Shown here piece after piece: positions 8,481 to 17,701 of a stretch of DNA of 64,000 nt. The stretch comes from CAVXEF01 sp963827315 (GTDB lineage: Bacteria > Planctomycetota > Phycisphaerae > Sedimentisphaerales > Anaerobacaceae). Where the stretch lies: assembly GCA_963827315.1 (NCBI GenBank), contig CAWHAL010000004.1, positions 124,001 through 188,000 on the forward strand, written 5' to 3'. Position numbers and translations under genes: made by a program. Within the stretch, counting starts at the first letter, position 1; each line of letters opens with the position of its first letter. The notes beneath the pieces were generated by a model that did not search any database, was not told the origin of the DNA, and saw only the letters and a program-made list of their open reading frames with translations.

Positions 8481-8549
8481 CACTGCTTCTGTGTTGGTTC
8501 GGCGGAGCAATGTTAGTATTAAACGTCACTGAACGGTGTTTTTGCAGGT

Positions 8550-10085
8550 ATGTCTAAAGTCAAAGCCGAAAAAACTGCTTCGGACAATCCGGCTCAAAAG
8601 AGCAGGGCTGCGGAAATCGCGGGCACGCTTGAGTCGCTGATAGTTACCTTTGCTCTGGTTCTGACTTGGCGCGCATTTGTGATGGAGGCGTACCGGATTC
8701 CTACCGGCAGTATGGCTGAGACGTTGATGGGGGCGCATTTTTATCTGTGCTGTTCTCAGTGCGGTTACAAGTATGACTACGGCTTTGTGCCTGAAAGATA
8801 CGGATTGCCGCAGGACGTCATCCCTCGCCGCAGCGTCAGGGAAGTGACCTCTCGCTGTCCGAATTGTGGACATTACCAACTTGTGGGCGGGACGATGCCG
8901 ATAGCGAACGGTGACCGGATACTTGTGCTAAAGTGTGTCTATCAGTTTTTTGAACCTAAGCAATGGGACATAGTGGTTTTCAAGGACCCGCGTGACCCTG
9001 CAATAAACCTTATCAAGCGGCTCGTTGGCCGGCCGGGAGAAACGGTGGAAATAATCGATGGTGATGTTTATATCGATGGCAGGATAAGCCGAAAACCTCC
9101 GAGGGTGCAAAACGAAATGTGGATGCCGGTGTACGATAATGACTACCAGCCCGCCAGGCCACGGGAAGGGTTGTTTAACGGCCATTCCTGGCAACAGCCC
9201 TTCAAAAACGTAGCGAACTCAAGATGGGAAACCGACAAGGGCAGCGCCGCGCGGTTCCGTTTAGCCAGCCCAACGGGGGAAATCCACACACTGATTTATG
9301 ATAGCACAATCGGAAACGATTTCAGAGCCGCCTATGCGTACAACGATGTTGGAGGATACGGCTATCTGCCGTATTGTAGCGACCTGATGGTGCGTTTCTA
9401 TGCCGCCTCGAGTGAATTAGCCGGCATCATCGGGATAAGCCTAAGCAAATATCAAACTCATTACAAGGCCTGGGTTGATTACAGCGGTGAAATGGTCATC
9501 GCAAAAGTTTCGCAGGGCATGGAAACAGTATTAGGCAGTAAGACGATTGAGAGGTTGGCTTTAGGCCAGCCTGTTTTGGTGAAGTTTGCCAACGTTGACC
9601 ATCAGTTGATTTTTGAATTCGGCGGCGAAAAATTGGTGTATGATTTGGGGTGCTCGCCGGATGATGCCGGCCTGCGGGAAACAAACATCGAATCGCAGGT
9701 GAAAATTTTCGGCTGCGGTCAATTGACGCTGTCGCATATAGGCGTTTTCAGGGATGTTCATTACACAGCAAAGAAATTTGCCGACAGTGGTGATTCCGGT
9801 AGGGCGATTGAGGGTAATCCTCTGACTTTGGGAAAGGATGAGTTCTTCATGCTCGGTGACAACAGTCCTAACAGTGAGGACAGCAGGTGGTGGGAACAGG
9901 CCGGAAGAGGCAATAATAATATCTTTTATCGCAAGGGAATAGTTCCTCGCGACTATCTTGTCGGCGAAGCCATGCTTGTTTATTGGCCCGGCGGTTTTAG
10001 GCCGTTCGCCAAATTCCCCATAGCCGCTATTCCCAATGTCGGCCGAATGCGGTTTATTTACGGCGGCTCAGACAAAAAACTGTGA
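8550..10085 (+). CDS. lepB: Signal peptidase I with zinc-ribbon-like and large domain insertions
   Basis: 511 residues, roughly twice the usual length. One N-terminal transmembrane helix (about residues 27-45) is followed by the catalytic Ser54 in PTGSM, then Lys156 in INLIKRLVGRPGE, and the C-terminal box LGDNSPNSEDSR. Between Ser and the GDRILV box lies a ~45-residue insert with two cysteine pairs (C68/C71 and C103/C106). A second insert of over 200 residues precedes the GDNS box. The enzyme cleaves signal peptides outside the inner membrane, here for exported proteins such as the pectate lyase next door. Extended SPases are known in Planctomycetes; what the inserts bind is unknown. Confidence 0.9.
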   Translation: MSKVKAEKTASDNPAQKSRAAEIAGTLESLIVTFALVLTWRAFVMEAYRIPTGSMAETLMGAHFYLCCSQCGYKYDYGFVPERYGLPQDVIPRRSVREVTSRCPNCGHYQLVGGTMPIANGDRILVLKCVYQFFEPKQWDIVVFKDPRDPAINLIKRLVGRPGETVEIIDGDVYIDGRISRKPPRVQNEMWMPVYDNDYQPARPREGLFNGHSWQQPFKNVANSRWETDKGSAARFRLASPTGEIHTLIYDSTIGNDFRAAYAYNDVGGYGYLPYCSDLMVRFYAASSELAGIIGISLSKYQTHYKAWVDYSGEMVIAKVSQGMETVLGSKTIERLALGQPVLVKFANVDHQLIFEFGGEKLVYDLGCSPDDAGLRETNIESQVKIFGCGQLTLSHIGVFRDVHYTAKKFADSGDSGRAIEGNPLTLGKDEFFMLGDNSPNSEDSRWWEQAGRGNNNIFYRKGIVPRDYLVGEAMLVYWPGGFRPFAKFPIAAIPNVGRMRFIYGGSDKKL

Positions 10086-10178
10086 TACCCCTATAGTCCT
10101 CTGGTCGGTGTATTTTATCAGCCTTAGTGGCAAGGAGGTGATTTACATCGCTTTTCGGGTCAGGGTTCCATGATTTTC

Positions 10179-10207
10179 TTGACTTTTTGCAGGCAATTGG
10201 ATAAACT
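10179..10207 (+). promoter_or_regulatory. Sigma70-type promoter upstream of the pectate lyase
   Basis: TTGACT, 17-base spacer, TAAACT, about 160 bases before the TTG start. The long leader contains an AAACCC/GGGTTT hairpin near 10281-10306; no riboswitch class is recognised. Confidence 0.5.
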
Positions 10208-10366
10208 ATAAAGAGGTTGTAAAAGGATGGTGGGAAAGGCTTTTATCGGCTTCCTGCCTGACGAGTATAATGACCGATTTGCAAACCCTCTCGGGAAAAG
10301 GGGGGTTTGAACGCCGTATTTTACTGCGCAGGGACTGCACAGAAAGGGTAAGGAGGAGCGGCAGAA

Positions 10367-13300
10367 TTGATTAGTCGCCACAGAGTTAGCTTGGTTTTCG
10401 TTATTGTTTTGGGGTTGGTAAGTGTGGCCGCGGGAGGTTTTTCTGATATCTCGTCGTGGAGCACATATGACCCCGATTCTTATGTCGGTAAAAAGCCTGC
10501 CGGTTATGACCGTGCTGTTTTCGACGGGCGATATATTTACTTTGTGCCTTACTTCAACGGCGACGAACATCACGGGGAAGTGCTGCGTTACGACACGGAG
10601 AGAGATTTTAACAGTGTTTCTTCCTGGATTGCGTATGACCCCAACGCCTTCGGCCTGGGCAATGACCTCGATGGATACTGTGGGGGTGTCTTTGATGGAC
10701 GGTACGTTTACTTTGCGCCGTACTACAATGGCAGCAACTATCATGGCGAAGTAATGCGTTACGATACGCATGGAGTTTTCTACGACATTTCATCTTGGGC
10801 TGCGTATGACAGTGGATTAGGTGATGGGTATGCCGGGGCCATATTTGACGGCCGATATGTGTATTTCGTCCCTGGATATGACGGCAAAGTGCTGCGGTAC
10901 GACACTGATGCGAACTTCACCAGTGCGTCTTCATGGGCCGCTTACAGCCCCGGAACGGGTGATAGATATGATGGTGGTGTTTACGACGGCCAATACATTT
11001 ACTTTGCCCCCGCCTCGCGCAATGGCAAGGTGCTGCGTTATGATACAAACGAGACTTTTAACACCCCATCTTCATGGACAACATTTGACCCCAATGGGCA
11101 GTCGGTGGTAACCAAATCCTATGAGTATTTCGACGCGGTTTTCGATGGCCGATACGTATATTTTGTGCCTTATTACAATGGCGAGGTGCTGCGGTACGAT
11201 ACCTCTGCGAACTTTTCCAATGCTTCTTCTTGGCAGGCATACGACCCTGTCGCAGGTTTTGCGTATGCCGGTGGTGTTTTCGACGGCCAGTATATTTACT
11301 TTGCGCCGGTTCATGACGGCTGGGCAGCTGACGGCGAGGTGTTACGTTATGATACCAGCGCCGCGTTTACTGCCCCTGGTTCCTGGAGCAGATTTGACCC
11401 CGGCAGTCAAGGTCTTGGTAATGACCCTGATGGCTACTATGGAGCGGTCCGAGCCGGCAAATACATCTACTTTGTCCCGTACCATAATGGCAGCAAATAC
11501 CATAGCGAGGTGTTGCGGTATGACATTGGTATTGCTATCTGTCCCGATTTTGATGACGATGGAGATATAGACTTTACCGACTTTGCTTTTTTTGCTTCGT
11601 GCTGGCGCCAAGATGGTCTCGGTGGATGCGGCGGAGCTGACTGCACTACCGACGGGGAGGTAGATTTCAAGGACCTTTGCGAGTTTGCCAGCCATTGGCT
11701 CGAGGTCGCTGTTGAGCCATTGCCCTCTGCCTCTGCCGGTGGTCCCACCGGTTATGCGGCGATGGATGGAAAATGCTTTCAATACCTGCCTGGCGGCACG
11801 ATCGGCGGTGCAGGCGGGACGGTTGTAACGGTTACAGACATAAATGGTTTAATCTACTATGCCGGCCAAACAGAACCTTATATAATTCAGGTTCGAGGAG
11901 CTATTGTTTCACCTACGCTCGGCGATGTAAACGTTCAAAGCAACAAGACCATCATCGGTATCGGCAATGATGCTGCTATTGTCGGGCATGGTTTGGACAT
12001 GAAAGACGTCAACAACATCATTATCAAGAACCTCACCATTAAAGACAACTATATTATGGGCGACTGGCCCGGCAAGCTCCCGGAGAACGATAAGGATGAT
12101 ATCGCTCTGAGAAATACGCATCACGTCTGGATAGACCACTGCCATCTTCAGCGCGCCGGCGACGGCCTGTGTGATTTGAGCCACGCAACAGGCTACGTCA
12201 CCGTCTCATGGACCATCTACAGTCATAACAACAAGGCTACCCTCTCCGATGGGGAGGCAGGCAGCATAGCCCAGTACACGTTTGACCACTGCTGGTTCAC
12301 TAACACCAACCAAAGAAATGTCTCTGCTTCATATGCGGATATCCACGCTTTTAACTGCTATCATACCGGGGTGCAAAGTTACTGTATGAACGCCAGGGTA
12401 GAAACGCGTATACTCCTGCAAAACATGTACTTCAAACAAAGTAATGACCCCTATTACCCGATAGACGGTGGTGAGATACAGGCCGACTGGTGCATTCTGG
12501 ACGGCACGACAGGCGTAGCTATAGCCAATGGCACTGACCTTGTTCCTCCTTACGCCTATAAGCTTGACAATACTCCCAATGTCCCTGCGATAGTCATGGC
12601 AGGTGCAGGTCCCGGGGGGTATCTAAACACTGCTGCGAGTCCGGTCATATTCGTTGACTTCGAACCCAACACCAGCTGGGGCGTATACGGCTATCTGCCT
12701 GACTATGGGTATGTGTACGGAGACCGCGGCAATGGTTACTCTTACGGCTGGAACGAAGACAATTCCAGCAATGCTTTTTGGCGGCTAACTATCAGCACTA
12801 AAGACGAGACATCGCTTGTGCCGGTAGATACGGACTATCGTCGCAATTCGATTATCACAACAGCCGACGGCGCCAGATACTGGGAGATAGGTCTTGATAA
12901 TGGTATGTATTACGTTCATCTTATGTGCGGCGAGCCTGGGGACCCTCGAAACCTCTACGACCCCAGTGCAAATGTCCTGAGAAACAATACTATGAATATT
13001 GAAGGCACAATCGTCACTGACCCCGACGGCGCACTCAATTCCGACTATGACGAATACTACGCTGTTGTAAATGTTACCGACGGCAATCTCACTATTTCGC
13101 AGGCTCCGGGTGGCGACGATTCGGCTGTATGCTTTGTGGACATCCATCCCGCGAGAAGTCCTGAGAATCCTTCGGGTACGGTCAACGGGCTGGACTACAA
13201 GTATTACGAGGGAGATTATAGCTTTACGCCTGATTTCGATTCCTTAACATCGGTCGGGGGAGGAACGGCCGCGAATTTTGACATCAGCAGCCCACCAAGT

Positions 13301-13612
13301 ACTGATGGGTTCGGTTTTGTCTTCGAAGGCTATTTGGATGTGCCTTCGGATGGACTATACACTTTCTACACCAGCTCTGATGACGGCAGTAAATTGTATA
13401 TCGGTTCAACCGAAGTGGTGGATAATGATGGCACGCATGAAATGCAGGAGGCATCCGGGCAAATTCTTCTAAAGGCAGGGAAGCATGCAATCAAGGTGAC
13501 TATGTTTGATAGAACCGGCAGCGAAGGTCTTGAGGTCAGCTGGGAAGGCCCGAGTATCAGCAAGCAGTTGATTCCGAGCGGTCCGAGCGGTAAACTGTAT
13601 CGCATACCTTAG
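10367..13612 (+). CDS. Secreted polysaccharide lyase family 1 protein with propeller, dockerin-like and PA14 domains
   Basis: 1,081 residues starting at TTG, eight bases after AGGAGGAG. A signal peptide (to about residue 23) is followed by seven repeats of an FDGRYIYFVPYYNG...EVLRYDT unit (25-390), which should form a seven-bladed propeller. A dockerin-like pair of EF-hand segments follows (DFDDDGDIDFTDF and TTDGEVDFKDL, 391-448). Next is a pectate-lyase right-handed helix (about 455-760; DIALRNTHHVWIDHCHLQ and DGLCDLSHATGYVTVSW). The C-terminus (about 930-1075) is a PA14 carbohydrate-binding domain (GLYTFYTSSDDGSKLYI). It probably cleaves pectin-like polymers outside the cell. Confidence 0.85.
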   Translation: MISRHRVSLVFVIVLGLVSVAAGGFSDISSWSTYDPDSYVGKKPAGYDRAVFDGRYIYFVPYFNGDEHHGEVLRYDTERDFNSVSSWIAYDPNAFGLGNDLDGYCGGVFDGRYVYFAPYYNGSNYHGEVMRYDTHGVFYDISSWAAYDSGLGDGYAGAIFDGRYVYFVPGYDGKVLRYDTDANFTSASSWAAYSPGTGDRYDGGVYDGQYIYFAPASRNGKVLRYDTNETFNTPSSWTTFDPNGQSVVTKSYEYFDAVFDGRYVYFVPYYNGEVLRYDTSANFSNASSWQAYDPVAGFAYAGGVFDGQYIYFAPVHDGWAADGEVLRYDTSAAFTAPGSWSRFDPGSQGLGNDPDGYYGAVRAGKYIYFVPYHNGSKYHSEVLRYDIGIAICPDFDDDGDIDFTDFAFFASCWRQDGLGGCGGADCTTDGEVDFKDLCEFASHWLEVAVEPLPSASAGGPTGYAAMDGKCFQYLPGGTIGGAGGTVVTVTDINGLIYYAGQTEPYIIQVRGAIVSPTLGDVNVQSNKTIIGIGNDAAIVGHGLDMKDVNNIIIKNLTIKDNYIMGDWPGKLPENDKDDIALRNTHHVWIDHCHLQRAGDGLCDLSHATGYVTVSWTIYSHNNKATLSDGEAGSIAQYTFDHCWFTNTNQRNVSASYADIHAFNCYHTGVQSYCMNARVETRILLQNMYFKQSNDPYYPIDGGEIQADWCILDGTTGVAIANGTDLVPPYAYKLDNTPNVPAIVMAGAGPGGYLNTAASPVIFVDFEPNTSWGVYGYLPDYGYVYGDRGNGYSYGWNEDNSSNAFWRLTISTKDETSLVPVDTDYRRNSIITTADGARYWEIGLDNGMYYVHLMCGEPGDPRNLYDPSANVLRNNTMNIEGTIVTDPDGALNSDYDEYYAVVNVTDGNLTISQAPGGDDSAVCFVDIHPARSPENPSGTVNGLDYKYYEGDYSFTPDFDSLTSVGGGTAANFDISSPPSTDGFGFVFEGYLDVPSDGLYTFYTSSDDGSKLYIGSTEVVDNDGTHEMQEASGQILLKAGKHAIKVTMFDRTGSEGLEVSWEGPSISKQLIPSGPSGKLYRIP

Positions 13613-13768
13613 ATGACTTTCCTGGATTTTGGCTGGGGGATGATTGTAATGAGACTGCCGGTATCCCGAAGGGACTCGACTCTTCAATCTTCTGTGCTCT
13701 CTGTGGCTAAAGTAATCTGCACGCATCTGCTGTCTGTTTTCAGCTGGATTTAATCTGCCCTGTATTTG

Positions 13769-13797
13769 TTGACTTTTCACCCCTCTGCAGCTATTCT
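13769..13797 (+). promoter_or_regulatory. Sigma70-type promoter for gyrA
   Basis: TTGACT, 17-base spacer, TATTCT, ending about 40 bases before the gyrA ATG. Confidence 0.6.
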
Positions 13798-13838
13798 ATT
13801 GGACGGCAAACTTTAATTTTAGGTTCGGTAGAGAATCT

Positions 13839-16442
13839 ATGAAAGAGGCCAAACCAGCCCAAGAGCGCTTTGAGGATATGCGTATCCTCGATGAGCTCAA
13901 GAATTCATATCTTAACTACGCGATGAGTGTCATTGTTTCGCGTGCTCTGCCGGACGTCCGGGATGGATTAAAGCCCTCGCAGAGGCGGGTACTGGTCGCG
14001 ATGAACGATTTGAATCTTGGCCCCCGCAGCAAGCATCGCAAGTGCGCCAAAATTGTCGGCGATACCGGCGGCAACTATCATCCACACGGTGACCAGGCCA
14101 CCTATGGCACTTTGGTTCGGATGGGCCAGGTTTGGAATATGCGTTATCCGCTTATTGACCCGCAGGGCAATTTCGGCAGCATCGATGCCGACCCGCCTGC
14201 TGCGATGAGATACACCGAAGCCAGAATGGCCGCGCCGGCAATGGAAATGCTCGAAGACATCGATTACGACACCGTTGATTTTGTGCCGAACTACGATGAG
14301 ACCCGCACCGAGCCGACCGTTTTGCCGTCGAGGTTTCCGAACTTTCTGGTTAACGGCTCGACGGGTATTGCCGTTGGTATGGCGACGAACATTCCGCCGC
14401 ACAATGTCTCCGAGGTCTGTGATGCCTTGCTTTTGGTGATTAAAGACCCCAATTGCGGCTTCAAAGATATTATGGCCCGTCTGCCCGGGCCGGACTTCCC
14501 AACAGGTGGGGTAATCTGCGGCAAAAAAGGTATTGTCGACGCCTACACAACCGGTCGCGGTCATTTAACTGTTCGGGGCAAAGCAGAGATAGAGACAACC
14601 AAGAAAGGCAGGACCTCGATAGTAATAACCGAGATACCTTATATGGTCATCAAGACCGCGATAGTTTCCAGGATTGCTGATTGTGTCCACAGCGGCCAGA
14701 TTGCCGAAATTGCGGATGTCAGGGACGAATCGGACCGCCGGGGCCTGCGGATTGTTGTGGACCTGAAGAAAGATGCCGAGGATGAGGTCGCGCTTAATAA
14801 GCTCTACCGTTACAGCCCTTTGCAGAGCACATTTGCTGTTGCCAATATCGCGCTGGTCAACAACAGACCTGAGACCCTCAACATCAAGGAGATGCTCAAC
14901 TGCTTCATCGACCATCGCAGGGGCGTTGTGCGCCGCCGGAGCAATTTCCTGTTGAAAAGATGCCAAAACAGGGCCCATATTCTCGAAGGTCTTATACTGG
15001 CGGTCAGTGACATTGACGAGATAATTGAGCTGATAAAGAAGTCGCCGGACCCGCCGACGGCGAAGCTCAACCTGATGAAAAAGCCGTTGCGGCTGGCTGA
15101 GTCGGCGCAGCTTCGGGAAATCCTGCCGGAGGCGTTCGTCAACGAAAAGAGTAAATCTGAACAGTTTCTGACGGGTCCGCAGGCCGACGCAATTCTGTCG
15201 ATGCAGCTTCAAAGATTAACGGGGCTGGAAATGAAAAAGCTCGCAAAGGATTACTCGGAGCTGACTGAGCAGATAGAAGGCTTCGAAGCGATACTTGCCA
15301 GTGACCAGGTCCTTTTGGATATCATTCGTGAGGACATTTACGAGATAAAGGAAAAGTATGGTGACAAAAGACGGACGCAAATCACCGCCGGAGTCAGGCA
15401 GCTTGATGTGGAGGATTTGATAACAGAAGAGGAGGTCATAGTAACAGTAAGCCACGGTGGATATGTTAAGCGCATGCCCATAGACACATATCGTAAGCAG
15501 GGCAGGGGCGGCAAAGGCATCATCGGCTCAGATACCAAGGAAGGCGATTTTATAGAGCATCTGTTTACCGCTTCGACACACGATTATCTGCTTGTTTTCA
15601 CTAATCGCGGCAGGTGCTACTGGTTAAAGGTCTATGATATTCCCAGTATGTCGCGCCAAAGCAAAGGAAGAAATGTTGTAAACCTCCTGAAGCTCGGCGA
15701 CCAGAGTATAGCGTCGATAATCAACGTGCGTAAGTTCGACGATGAAGCAACTCCGGAAGACCTCAAGCGTCAGCTTGTTATGTCTACGAAGAACGGCCTT
15801 GTTAAAAAGACCAGTCTCTCCGCTTACAGCAACCCTCGCTCAACCGGTGTCGTTGCAATCAAGCTCGACCCCAACGATGATGTTATCGGCGTCGCACTGA
15901 CAACAGGAGCCGACAATATTGTGCTCGGTACGCGGGATGGTATGGCAATACGGTTCGACGAAAAGCGGGTACGCTCGATGGGTCGGGTCTCACGAGGCGT
16001 TCGAGGCATAAAACTGCGTCTCAAGGACACAGTTGTGGGTATGGTGATTGCTCAGGAAGGAGCCTCACTGCTGACGGTTTGTGAGAATGGTTACGGCAAG
16101 CGCACCAGTTTTGATGATTATCGACCGCAGGGCCGGGGCGGCCTGGGCCTGATAAATATTAAAACGACCGAGCGGAACGGCAAGGTGGTGGCCCTAAAAG
16201 CTATAGGGGAGGACGACGAATTAATGATGATAACCGCTGAGGGAATGATTATTCGCACCGGCCTCGATGAGGTGCGGGAAATCGGCAGAAATACGCAGGG
16301 CGTTCGTCTAATCAAGATAAGCGAAGGTGATAAACTCGTCGCTGCTGCAAAAATAGCCCCTGAAGACGAGAGTGATATGCAACAGGATGAGCAACAGCCG
16401 ACGACAGACGACCAACAACAGGCGACCGACGAAAACGGTTAG
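13839..16442 (+). CDS. gyrA: DNA gyrase subunit A
   Basis: 867 residues, full length. It is the DNA-breaking subunit of gyrase. The catalytic tyrosine is Tyr125 in AMRYTEARM. The GyrA box QGRGGKG marks the wrapping C-terminal domain and separates it from ParC. In the quinolone-binding region GGNYHPHGDQATYGTLVRM, the residues matching E. coli Ser83 and Asp87 are Gln86 and Gly90. The last ~25 residues are Gln/Asp/Thr-rich. No gyrB is nearby. holA follows 45 bases downstream and is probably co-transcribed. Confidence 0.95.
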   Translation: MKEAKPAQERFEDMRILDELKNSYLNYAMSVIVSRALPDVRDGLKPSQRRVLVAMNDLNLGPRSKHRKCAKIVGDTGGNYHPHGDQATYGTLVRMGQVWNMRYPLIDPQGNFGSIDADPPAAMRYTEARMAAPAMEMLEDIDYDTVDFVPNYDETRTEPTVLPSRFPNFLVNGSTGIAVGMATNIPPHNVSEVCDALLLVIKDPNCGFKDIMARLPGPDFPTGGVICGKKGIVDAYTTGRGHLTVRGKAEIETTKKGRTSIVITEIPYMVIKTAIVSRIADCVHSGQIAEIADVRDESDRRGLRIVVDLKKDAEDEVALNKLYRYSPLQSTFAVANIALVNNRPETLNIKEMLNCFIDHRRGVVRRRSNFLLKRCQNRAHILEGLILAVSDIDEIIELIKKSPDPPTAKLNLMKKPLRLAESAQLREILPEAFVNEKSKSEQFLTGPQADAILSMQLQRLTGLEMKKLAKDYSELTEQIEGFEAILASDQVLLDIIREDIYEIKEKYGDKRRTQITAGVRQLDVEDLITEEEVIVTVSHGGYVKRMPIDTYRKQGRGGKGIIGSDTKEGDFIEHLFTASTHDYLLVFTNRGRCYWLKVYDIPSMSRQSKGRNVVNLLKLGDQSIASIINVRKFDDEATPEDLKRQLVMSTKNGLVKKTSLSAYSNPRSTGVVAIKLDPNDDVIGVALTTGADNIVLGTRDGMAIRFDEKRVRSMGRVSRGVRGIKLRLKDTVVGMVIAQEGASLLTVCENGYGKRTSFDDYRPQGRGGLGLINIKTTERNGKVVALKAIGEDDELMMITAEGMIIRTGLDEVREIGRNTQGVRLIKISEGDKLVAAAKIAPEDESDMQQDEQQPTTDDQQQATDENG

Positions 16443-16482
16443 TGGTTCGACAGGCTCACCACCCTGAGCGAAGTCGAAGGGC
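16443..16482. repeat. REP-like element between gyrA and holA
   Basis: TTCGACAGGCTCACCACCCT followed by GAGCGAAGTCGAAGGG forms an imperfect palindrome. Its GAAGG lies eight bases before the holA ATG and appears to serve as the ribosome-binding site. Confidence 0.7.
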
Positions 16483-16487
16483 TAAGG

Positions 16488-17516
16488 ATGAGCAAAAGCA
16501 CGCTGAAATCAAAAAGAAAAGCCGACCCGCCGCCCCGACTCGCGTCGGGAGACGCGGGGGCGTGGCTAATCTGCGTAATCGCCGGCAAAGAATACTCTCT
16601 CGTCAGCGCCGAGTGCGACAGGCTGCTGGAGCAATTGGTCGAGCCGGAGCAAAGGTCGGTCGGCCTCTTCATCGCGGACCCCCAGATAGTGGCTGTGGCG
16701 GATATATTGGATGAGCTGCGAACGCTTCCTTTCCTTGTCGAAAAAAGAGTTGTTGTTGTCAGAGGCGCCGATGAATTTATCTCGAAGAACCGTCAGGTGC
16801 TTGAGAGCTATTTCGATAACCCTTGCCCAACGGGTGTACTTGTACTGACGGTGGAAAGTTGGCCGGCCGGTACCAGGCTGGCTAAGATGCTGCCGAAGGT
16901 CGGCAAACTAATCAGCGTAGAGCAACCTAAACCCTGGCAGCTCCCCGGCCGTTTAATCAGGTATGCTTCTGATGCCCACAGCAAGGAACTTACGTCAGAG
17001 GCGGCTGAACTTTTGGTTGAACTGGCCGGCGACGAGCTGGGCCGACTCTACAGCGAAGTGGATAAGCTGGCCCTTTTTGCAGACAGCGAAAAAATTATAA
17101 CGCTCCAGCACGTAGAGCAGCTAATCGGCCATAACCGTATATTCGGCGCTTTTGCGGTTATTGACGCCTGTTTGGCCGGCGGCTCCGCACAGACCGTCCA
17201 CAGGCTCAGGAATATGTTCGCCGAGGACAAATCCGCTGAGTATACCGTTGTCGGGGCTTTTGCATTTCATTTTCGCAGGCTTTTTAACGCTAAGGTCCTC
17301 TTCGACAAAGGCGTTCAGCCTGCCGAAGTGGCGGCCAAGCTGCGAATATGGAGCAACAAAGAAGGTTTTTTTGCTCAGCTTCGGCGATTGTCGCTGCAGC
17401 AGATCGGCGATACAATTGGCGCGTTAGCCCAAATCGATTACGAGATAAAGACCGGCCAGACAAAGGCCCAGGTCGCGATAGAAAAGCTGGTATTGGAACT
17501 CACTGCCGCATCATAA
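16488..17516 (+). CDS. holA: DNA polymerase III, delta subunit
   Basis: 342 residues. It opens the sliding clamp within the clamp loader. Recognised by the overall delta fold: EYSLVSAECDRLLEQL, the FLVEKRVVVVRGADEF strand-helix, DELGRLYSEVDKL, and a helical C-terminal collar (AQIDYEIKTGQTKAQVAIEKL). The first ~30 residues are unusual: Lys-rich then PPPRLASGDAGAW. The latter is encoded by a GC-rich hairpin (CCCGACTCGCGTCGGG), suggesting that a small palindromic repeat was taken into the coding sequence. The next gene is convergent. Confidence 0.85.
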   Translation: MSKSTLKSKRKADPPPRLASGDAGAWLICVIAGKEYSLVSAECDRLLEQLVEPEQRSVGLFIADPQIVAVADILDELRTLPFLVEKRVVVVRGADEFISKNRQVLESYFDNPCPTGVLVLTVESWPAGTRLAKMLPKVGKLISVEQPKPWQLPGRLIRYASDAHSKELTSEAAELLVELAGDELGRLYSEVDKLALFADSEKIITLQHVEQLIGHNRIFGAFAVIDACLAGGSAQTVHRLRNMFAEDKSAEYTVVGAFAFHFRRLFNAKVLFDKGVQPAEVAAKLRIWSNKEGFFAQLRRLSLQQIGDTIGALAQIDYEIKTGQTKAQVAIEKLVLELTAAS

Positions 17517-17650
17517 ACCAGTCGCCATAGAAAGCCGGAATGTCGGTCCTTCGTGATACTGAGATAATCCTTTTCATTGTTCAGCAAATCTTACGTTGTG
17601 TGTTATAGCTCTAATAGGAAACTATTATTATAGTATATTAGAAAGCATAT

Positions 17651-17689
17651 AAAATGAAATTGTCAAATTTGATAGACAGTTTCCATTTT
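17651..17689. terminator. Possible bidirectional terminator between convergent genes
   Basis: AAAATGAAATTGTC pairs with GACAGTTTCCATTTT with one bulge and one mismatch. The hairpin is AT-rich and lies between the holA and S41-protease stop codons, with T-rich sequence beyond. Confidence 0.4.
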
Positions 17690-17701
17690 ATTAAATGTTT
17701 T

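Larger units (their letters stand above)
8013..8549. other. Gap between methyltransferase and signal peptidase genes
   Basis: About 540 bases between divergent genes. It contains a compact foldable element (8111-8173) and a good sigma70-type promoter for the signal peptidase (8452-8480). No protein gene is seen. Confidence 0.5.
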
